Below, in pieces: positions 42,503 to 48,131 of a stretch of 48,131 nt of DNA. The stretch comes from Nitrososphaerales archaeon (GTDB taxonomy: Archaea > Thermoproteota > Nitrososphaeria > Nitrososphaerales > Nitrososphaeraceae). The position numbers and the translations under genes are program-made. The DNA is taken from positions 1-48,131 of the forward strand of contig JARBAU010000370.1 in assembly GCA_029237525.1 (NCBI GenBank). Reading direction: 5' to 3'. The notes under the pieces were generated by a model. That model worked only from the letters and a program-made list of their open reading frames with translations, was not told the origin of the DNA and ran no database searches. Within the stretch, counting starts at the first letter, position 1; the number at the start of each line of letters is the position of its first letter.

Positions 42503-43858
42503 ATGCAAAATCGCAGCCCAGCAAGATCAAGAATTTTAGATGCAGCATCTTATGAGCTAAGACTTTTAGTGCGAGGAATCTTGCTTCCTGCGTCTTTGGT
42601 TCTCTTTTTTACGTATGTTATCATATCTATAGTTGACGTTGGAAGAAGCGGTTCTTTTAACAGTATTCCTTCTTCTATAGTACTAGCTGTTGGTACAGCA
42701 GTTTCATTTAAATTATTATTCTACACGAAGCTAGAGAAAATAGAAATTAAGAGATTTAGGTTTATTTTTTTAGCATTAATCTGCTGGCTAATTGGAGAAG
42801 TTATTTATGTCTATAATCAAGCATTTGTAGGAATTACCGTTCCATACCCTTCGATAGCTGATATATTTTATTTGTCTGCAACGATATTCCTTTCATGTCA
42901 TTTGTACAGTATACTGTACTTAAAGAAGAGTATTTTAAAAAAGAAGTCCTTTCTCTACTTGGGCCTTCTAGCATCAATTTTTCCTATTTATTTAATAGCT
43001 GACACAATTCACAGCTATGGTTCTACTTCACTTATGGAATTTGTTACAAACATATTATATTATGTCACAGATGCGATAGTAATCTTTCCCTGTATCCCAA
43101 TTATTTTAAGTCTTAGAAAAAATGATCCGTTTGTATTTCACTGGTTATTGATAGCATTGTCTATTTTTATATTGGTCGCTGCTGATCTGGTCTATACTTT
43201 CATTTCTTCAATAAACGAGGAATTACTCAAAAATACTGAATGGTTGTTTTCATTTATTTACTCTATTGGTTATCTTCTTTTGTCTATGTCGATACTTTGG
43301 TTTAGTAAAATAAAAGAAGTACTTGAATATAAAAAATTTTCAAATGTCTTGAGATATGATCAAGGAGATATTTTGGATAGTAATGATGAAAATCAAACAA
43401 ATGAATTTATAGAAAATGTAGGAAATCCAAATCAACTCTTAAAAAGTATCACAAACATCATAGAAAATACTAAGGAGCGCGCTGATATCTTATTTGGTCA
43501 ATATATTATTCAGAAAGGAGAAATAATTAGACTTATTGATAATCTAGCTGCAATGACGAGGAAAAATAAATCGTTAAATATACGTATCCTACTGCCTTCT
43601 CAATTCGATCGAAAAAATATTCCGTCGAATGTCAATCTTGCTATCTCAATTAAATATTTTGATCGAGAGCTTTGTGCGAATACGATTACATCAATCTTGG
43701 ATGATGAGTTTATGTATATACTGGGTTCTGAATCAGATAATGTAATTAATCGTGATCGGTATTTTATCCAACAAGAAGTTAATGAATCAAAAATACTTGT
43801 TGCCATGGCATTATTCGAAAGAATGTGGATGTTGGAAAAATCTGTAAATTTCGTGTGA
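42503..43858 (+). CDS. Membrane receptor with cytosolic sensor domain but no kinase
   Basis: A 451-residue protein. Residues about 20-275 form eight or nine membrane helices (ILLPASLVLFFTYVIISIVD first; IYSIGYLLLSMSILWF last). A linker leads to a cytosolic domain of about 150 residues: IIRLIDNLAAMTRKNKSLNI with RILLPSQF, then MYILGSESDN and SKILVAMALFERMWMLEKS. This matches the sensor half just before the kinase of the 26043 and 31250 proteins (RIDALIRALIHNPDLKLKIL, and YASIFESLWMQTELYRRI). The chain stops exactly where the His-box helix would begin. It is either a receptor acting through a partner kinase or a kinase that has lost its core. The DNA after the stop shows no kinase remnant, favouring the former. 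Confidence 0.8.
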   Translation: MQNRSPARSRILDAASYELRLLVRGILLPASLVLFFTYVIISIVDVGRSGSFNSIPSSIVLAVGTAVSFKLLFYTKLEKIEIKRFRFIFLALICWLIGEVIYVYNQAFVGITVPYPSIADIFYLSATIFLSCHLYSILYLKKSILKKKSFLYLGLLASIFPIYLIADTIHSYGSTSLMEFVTNILYYVTDAIVIFPCIPIILSLRKNDPFVFHWLLIALSIFILVAADLVYTFISSINEELLKNTEWLFSFIYSIGYLLLSMSILWFSKIKEVLEYKKFSNVLRYDQGDILDSNDENQTNEFIENVGNPNQLLKSITNIIENTKERADILFGQYIIQKGEIIRLIDNLAAMTRKNKSLNIRILLPSQFDRKNIPSNVNLAISIKYFDRELCANTITSILDDEFMYILGSESDNVINRDRYFIQQEVNESKILVAMALFERMWMLEKSVNFV

Positions 43859-44003
43859 TCTCCAGATCATCTTGTCTGGTTCGTGCTGAGGAGTCAAAAA
43901 CCCAAACAGCTTGTTAATTCTAAATTTTAGTAGAAATACTTAGCATGAAAATCTGGTATGCCGTTGTGAAATTTCATTGATAATCCCCAACACATCTTAG
44001 ATA

Positions 44004-44138
44004 ATGGTGCCAGTGAGGAATTTGACTGCGGACTCGGATTTGATGGCTATGCTTCCAGAGAATCCAGACTGGGAAATGGTAGTCAAAATACAGATCCGCT
44101 CAGACAAAATAGGAATGTGCAATTGGTTTTTTGTATAA
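44004..44138 (+). CDS. Possible small protein or first half of a broken gene
   Basis: An ATG at 44004 gives 44 residues: MVPVRNLTADSDLMAMLPEN, PDWEMVVKIQIRSDKIGMC and NWFFV before TAA at 44136. The sequence is protein-like. The same frame stays open after the TAA to 44360, with SPVDSNTLWLAFIDSLWSNR and DGASVQLLTDLWEQP. The two could be one gene interrupted by a single stop codon. Family unknown. Confidence 0.35.
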   Translation: MVPVRNLTADSDLMAMLPENPDWEMVVKIQIRSDKIGMCNWFFV

Positions 44139-44374
44139 ATCAAAGTGAGTAAGCCAAATTTGAATGGCCTTGTCAGTCCAGTCGATAGTAATACTCTCTG
44201 GCTCGCATTTATTGATTCTCTGTGGTCTAACCGAAGTTGGTGGATCGACGGTGCAAGTGTACAATTGTTGACAGACCTATGGGAACAACCCTTGAATATT
44301 CATTCCAGTTGTCAGCACCGAATATCAAGTAATGCAGCTGAATCGGTCAATTTAGTATAAAACATTCATCGTAC

Positions 44375-44608
44375 TATCAAACGACCAAATTTAAATTGGC
44401 GAATGTAATGCTGCACTTTGCATCATTCCATTAAATATATTAAACTGACAAATTGATTTTTTCTCAGTTTGTTTACATTTATGTGACAATCAATCCATCG
44501 GCAATATTACAAAAGTAATAATCAGCAACTGTATTTTTTGTACTAGAGGTATAATTCTAAAGATTTTGCCAACATATTTGATAAGAATCTAGGCTAATGG
44601 TGATTCAG
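44375..44608 (+). repeat. 231-base direct repeat, copy 2
   Basis: Matches 41022-41252 with small indels. Here it runs straight into the AAA ATPase fragment. AAACTGA and TCAGTTT in the core (44452-44474 area) form a 7-base inverted repeat in this copy; in copy 1 only part of it is kept. Confidence 0.75.
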
Positions 44609-44823
44609 CTCCAATTGGCTGTGAAGATTTAAAAGAGATGTTTCAGCTATTTGTAAACACAGGTAAGCCTGTTCACATTCTGTTTATTGGAACATCTGCA
44701 TTTGCTAAGTCATTGTTTATGAGTTGTCTTACCAAGTTGGAACAGTCTTATTATGCTGTAGGTATTAGTTCAACAAAAAGGAAAATTGATTATCTATTTG
44801 GTTATGATTCTGAATTTGTCTAA
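44600..44823 (+). pseudogene. N-terminal fragment of an AAA/MCM-like ATPase
   Basis: The open frame after a TAG at about 44593 reads APIGCEDLKEMFQLFVNTGK and HILFIGTSAFAKSLFMSCL, then TKLEQSYYAVGISSTKRKID and a stop at 44821. It corresponds to the Walker A region of AAA+ ATPases of the type GKPVHILLVGPPASAKT. The P-loop is altered to GTSAFAKS, losing the normal glycine/proline arrangement, and everything after it, including Walker B, is missing. So this is a remnant. The repeat before it is probably the old upstream region of this ATPase gene. No intact copy is in the window. Confidence 0.6.
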
Positions 44824-44838
44824 CATGAGATTCTAGTT

Positions 44839-45072
44839 TTAATTTTTGCAAACGCAATTAGCTAACTCAACTCGCTCCTCCTTACAAGATGAACGAAACT
44901 GACTTAATATCATATACACCTCAGATATGTTATTGCTTAACCGTTGAAAGGTTCTTGCTGCTTCCCCTCCTTCGAGATCTCGGCGTCTCTGTACAACCGA
45001 TTGAATATCACCATTCGCTATTTTAAGGAATTTAATTTTCTGAATTATTCTTGTATAGTTATTATATCTCAT
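44839..45072 (-). CDS. Small helical protein, 77 residues
   Basis: Using the ATG at 45072: MRYNNYTRIIQKIKFLKIAN, GDIQSVVQRRRDLEGGEAAR, TFQRLSNNISEVYMILSQF and a tail with CKEERVELANCVCKN. A TTG at 45126 would add a hydrophobic segment of 18 residues. Charged, helical, with three cysteines at the end. It is divergent from the Asp-box gene, with 65 bases between the two start codons, so they may share control. Not recognised. Confidence 0.5.
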   Translation of the reverse strand: MRYNNYTRIIQKIKFLKIANGDIQSVVQRRRDLEGGEAARTFQRLSNNISEVYMILSQFRSSCKEERVELANCVCKN

Positions 45073-45137
45073 AAGTATTATTTCAAAAAATAGAAAGGAA
45101 TTAAAAAGTTTAAATAAATCGATCAAAATATGGTGTT

Positions 45138-45659
45138 ATGGAATGTGGTGATGGTACTCTTTGTTGTGACGAATCTTTTGAGTTCGATTTTACTGGGATC
45201 AATTTGGATACCGTTGAGTTTTATCCCATAGAAAATACACGCACTATTGTAATGATTTTCATTAAGGACGGAGGTCTTTATTTAACTATCAGTTTCGATT
45301 GTGGACAAACTTTTGAAGAGCCTAGGAAGATAGCTGATGTGAATAGTGAGGCGATAAAGGATATACAACTATTGGCAAATGAGGATCAATTCGTTGTGGC
45401 AGTAAAAGAGAGGATAGGTGACCAAGATTACAAAAGAGCATTTAGTGGAATGATAAATGCTAATCTACGGAATTTCACTTTTAGAGAATGCCCTAGATCT
45501 AGGGCAGCACAAAAAGGTGGAGCACTCAAAATAGCATTAGGTTTTAGAAAATATAAACCAACTTCCGATGAGTCCGCTACTGAAGAATGCGAATCTGTCG
45601 ACTACAAATTTTTTATTGAGGGTAATACGGTTAATATTGAATGTTGTGGTCATCATTGA
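45138..45659 (+). CDS. Asp-box protein of unknown function
   Basis: A 173-residue protein from an ATG at 45138. The segment YLTISFDCGQTFEEPRKIAD contains S-x-D-x-G-x-T-F, an Asp-box as found in sialidase-type beta-propellers and surface proteins, but there is only one blade here. The N-terminal MECGDGTLCCDESFEFDFTG and C-terminal VNIECCGHH carry CC pairs, giving a possible metal site. No signal peptide, so it is probably cytosolic or exported by another route. A secreted metalloprotease gene follows after 115 bases on the same strand. The family is not known to me. Confidence 0.6.
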   Translation: MECGDGTLCCDESFEFDFTGINLDTVEFYPIENTRTIVMIFIKDGGLYLTISFDCGQTFEEPRKIADVNSEAIKDIQLLANEDQFVVAVKERIGDQDYKRAFSGMINANLRNFTFRECPRSRAAQKGGALKIALGFRKYKPTSDESATEECESVDYKFFIEGNTVNIECCGHH

Positions 45660-45774
45660 TTATAGTAGAATATGGATATTTCTGGAGCTTCCTGTCTTGA
45701 CGAAGAAGTTGTTGTATTATTTAAAATTGAATGGATACACGTGATTTAAAAAAGAACTCCTGTGAAATGATAGT

Positions 45775-47586
45775 TTGACCGACAAACAAGAATATATTCC
45801 TTGGATAAAAGTAAAACTAGAGTTGGGAATCATTGTTTCGATTTTTTTACTATTATTAGTAACTTCTGTTGAGTGTAATATTTTTCAGAATACAAATGCT
45901 GTTGGGACCTGGGCAGGAAGGAATACAATTTTTGTTCCTATATCGTGGTGTACAGTACGAGGGAGTCCAGCGTTTGAAAATCCAAATATTCCGAATTCAA
46001 ACGGTGGTATAGATAATTCTACTGATCAGGTTCTTCTGAAAAGAGGCGAACGTGTTACTGATTATATTTATATTAATCAGACAGGTATTGGTTTTAGATC
46101 AGCTATCAACAATGCGTTGCATACTTCGTTACATTTTCCAAATATTACTGATCCAGAGGCTGTGGGGCCTCCAGGAAATTTAACTGTAACTCACCACGGC
46201 CGAGAATTCAATTCGATGTTAAATGAATGCAAATCCGCTTGGACGAACATGACTATCAATAATACAGGTTCAGTTGACGGACTGTTCGCTATAAATGTGC
46301 GTCTATTCTTTGATGATATTACCGGGCAAGAAACTGACACGACTGGTATTGGATATTGCCACAGAAATTCCACTGGATATTGCGGAATTCCTTACGACGG
46401 ACATCTTACAGTTGTCGATAACTATTTTATGATTCCCGGTGTCGCCTCAGGTAAATATAATGATGATCCCTTTGATGAGGCCCTGGGCCATGAACTTGGA
46501 CATGCTTTAAGTTTACAGCACAGGAATTGGGATACAAATGCATTAATGAATACAAATCAGCAACATAATGGCCCTGGTGGAACAGTGAGCAACATCGGAA
46601 TCACTGGTGACGAGGTCGCCAGCTTAAGGAATTCGACATCAGCTATTCCGGGCATAGAATTCGATCCGGAAAACAGAATAGTCCTAGGAAACGCAGTTCA
46701 AAGCATTGCAGTTGATAAGATTAGAGAAAACAAAACCCTGAGTCCATTTGAGGATATATCATCTGTTGAAGTTAGCCTTGACAAGAAGCATAATATTGTG
46801 GCATTTGGCCAAGACCTCTTTGGCCTAATTCCAGAAAAAATCAAGAATAATACGAAATATTGGACTTTAGTCAATCTAGATGACATTAAAAAAACTGGCG
46901 CAACTAAGACCATCTTAGACAAAATAGGGGTTCCTCCTACGAAGTTTTCTGGTGCTGACCTGGTCATTCTTTCTCAAGCCAATTCCAGTAATTCCACAGG
47001 AAGAGTATGGACAATTAAGAATAATACAGCTAGTCTACTTCCTGGTAATCTGTTTAAACCTGCATTACAAACGGTTATGGTTCATCTAGATACCCCCGGC
47101 ACTCAACCCTATTTGAAAAGTAGCGATAATGAGATTCCTCTATATAATTCTATAAATGTTATTTTAAATAATACAAATAGTCTCGTGAAACTAAATAAAG
47201 CATTTTCTATACAGGCTATTGTTACTTCAAACGGAACTACAGTAGATAGACTTGATGATGAGATTTCTGACAAGGGTAAGATTTTAGAACTGAAGCAACC
47301 GTCCTTCCCCAGATGTTTCCTTAATGATAACGCAATAAAAGGAAATAGTATCAATATAAGTGCTTCTGGCTTAGCCCCTAATAGTGATATTCACGCATTT
47401 CTTGGCCCTATTTTAGTAGGTAACGGTACAACCTCAGGCTCTGGTAACGGTACAATAACATTCACAATTCCAAATGAAATCGCATCAGGATTACATTTAA
47501 TGACAGTCGAATTAAACAATACTGCATTGGCTGCAAATTGTGTAATCGATGTGCATGATCAGAATCAGAGAGTTATATCAAAATGA
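45775..47586 (+). CDS. Secreted zincin metalloprotease with C-terminal beta domain
   Basis: A 603-residue protein with TTG start. A hydrophobic segment near residues 15-35 (ELGIIVSIFLLLLVTS) is a signal anchor. The catalytic centre is HELGHALSLQHRNWDTNALM near 240: HExxH followed by a third His at the matrixin/metzincin spacing (HExxHxxxxxH, here with Ser in place of the usual Gly) and a Met turn. The pre-motif region has many N-x-S/T sites, as expected of a glycosylated archaeal exoprotein. From about 310 to 600 come several beta-rich segments and a final Ig-like domain (INISASGLAPNSDIHAFLGP). It should be anchored outside and degrade proteins or process surface layers. The preceding Asp-box gene may be in the same unit. 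Confidence 0.85.
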   Translation: MTDKQEYIPWIKVKLELGIIVSIFLLLLVTSVECNIFQNTNAVGTWAGRNTIFVPISWCTVRGSPAFENPNIPNSNGGIDNSTDQVLLKRGERVTDYIYINQTGIGFRSAINNALHTSLHFPNITDPEAVGPPGNLTVTHHGREFNSMLNECKSAWTNMTINNTGSVDGLFAINVRLFFDDITGQETDTTGIGYCHRNSTGYCGIPYDGHLTVVDNYFMIPGVASGKYNDDPFDEALGHELGHALSLQHRNWDTNALMNTNQQHNGPGGTVSNIGITGDEVASLRNSTSAIPGIEFDPENRIVLGNAVQSIAVDKIRENKTLSPFEDISSVEVSLDKKHNIVAFGQDLFGLIPEKIKNNTKYWTLVNLDDIKKTGATKTILDKIGVPPTKFSGADLVILSQANSSNSTGRVWTIKNNTASLLPGNLFKPALQTVMVHLDTPGTQPYLKSSDNEIPLYNSINVILNNTNSLVKLNKAFSIQAIVTSNGTTVDRLDDEISDKGKILELKQPSFPRCFLNDNAIKGNSINISASGLAPNSDIHAFLGPILVGNGTTSGSGNGTITFTIPNEIASGLHLMTVELNNTALAANCVIDVHDQNQRVISK

Positions 47587-47591
47587 TTTGG

Positions 47592-47759
47592 TTATAATTC
47601 TCTAGAAAAAGAGGTACTAGTACCACAAAACTTCTTTTTCAGGTCAATTTGATGGAAGGCTTTCTTGAAAACAAATTCATCTTTAGTCAAGGCATAGTCA
47701 ATACGGCTTTCTGATACACTATGTTTACCACAATCCGTACATTATTTTTCCGTTGACAT
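47592..47759 (-). pseudogene. Small zinc-finger protein with an in-frame stop
   Basis: An ATG at 47759 reads MSTEK, then TAA, then in the same frame CTDCGKHSVSESRIDYALTK, DEFVFKKAFHQIDLKKKFCG and TSTSFSREL, to a stop at 47592. The CxxC and later Cys resemble a short treble-clef zinc protein. The single stop after codon 5 is the only defect. No start codon exists between that stop and the CxxC, so the product cannot be made in a normal way. Confidence 0.5.
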
Positions 47760-48131
47760 CACTAAAATCTTTTGCATTATTTAAATGTCTGTTTGAACCA
47801 AACTTTTATCGGGTGAGAACAGCACAGTTCTATTACTTATCGTTATTTTATTATCACTGGTCTACAGTATTGTTATGACTTAAATAGTAATTGCGTATAG
47901 TCTATAATTTACTAATATCCTAGGTAGATATTCGTCTTATTTGAGAACACCTATTTTCTTAATATTTCAAGCTTTTTACCAAAGTATAATGGTATTATAA
48001 TTATAATACTCACTTATTCTGTTCAGAACGCTATTATTATACGAACTATAGCCCAAAACAATCAGAAGACGCTGAAGTGAGATAAAGAAGATTGCGTCTA
48101 CTTAAGAGCTTGAATTGAATATGTAATATCG
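47760..48131. other. Terminal intergenic region
   Basis: A/T-rich sequence to the window edge with no supported gene. Nearby, GGTACTAGTACC at 47611-47622 is a perfect 12-base palindrome inside the broken zinc-finger frame. Confidence 0.4.

Overview
The window looks like chromosomal accessory DNA of an ammonia-oxidising archaeon of the order Nitrososphaerales; Candidatus Nitrosocosmicus is my best guess. The basis is low G+C, archaeal A/T-rich TATA boxes about 25 bases before start codons, many short secreted proteins, HxlR regulation, and multi-membrane or soluble histidine kinases whose input domains match each other but no common bacterial sensor. No rRNA, tRNA, CRISPR array or core gene such as amo was seen. 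The placement is inference and would be settled by a database search.

Layout. 1-8.1 kb is a redox block: a thioredoxin-reductase-like flavoprotein cut by the window edge, a nitroreductase, a methyltransferase, a cyclic-nucleotide-binding/thioredoxin-reductase fusion lacking the CxxC pair, and a 4Fe-4S protein fused to an SCP2 domain divergent from an HxlR regulator. 8.1-12.2 kb is decayed: a broken IS630 transposase, a two-helix potassium channel with a zinc ribbon, frameshifted small genes, and a family of intergenic hairpin repeats. 12.3-21.1 kb is a secretome island: a collagen-like protein, a tandem pair of paralogous exported proteins, a lone surface domain, a tyrosinase (type-3 copper protein), three tiny exported peptides including one with seven consecutive histidines, and two more exported proteins that share a leader motif. 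21.9-33.0 kb holds an M32 carboxypeptidase and members of a modular sensor family. 33.5-37.1 kb holds a DUF72 protein, a zinc-finger protein and a glycosyltransferase. 37.3-40.8 kb has a decayed IS5-type element with both ends visible, a TIG-domain membrane protein, a second stray left end of the same element, and an aldo/keto reductase without a normal start codon. 41.0-44.8 kb has two copies of a 231-234 bp repeat, one before a methyltransferase and one before a fragment of an AAA ATPase, with a kinase-less membrane sensor between them. 45.1-47.6 kb holds an Asp-box protein and a secreted zincin metalloprotease.

How the parts may work together. Four proteins (21932-23326, 26043-29105, 31250-32989, 42503-43858) reuse the same parts in different combinations: membrane module, C-terminal stalk, cytosolic sensor domain, histidine kinase. 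No response regulator is present, so they must signal to partners elsewhere. The copper enzyme and histidine-rich peptide are 1.3 kb apart on opposite strands; a metal-handling link is a hypothesis. At least eight small genes carry one frameshift or one stop, so the region is either decaying quickly or carries indel errors of a long-read assembly; read data would separate these.
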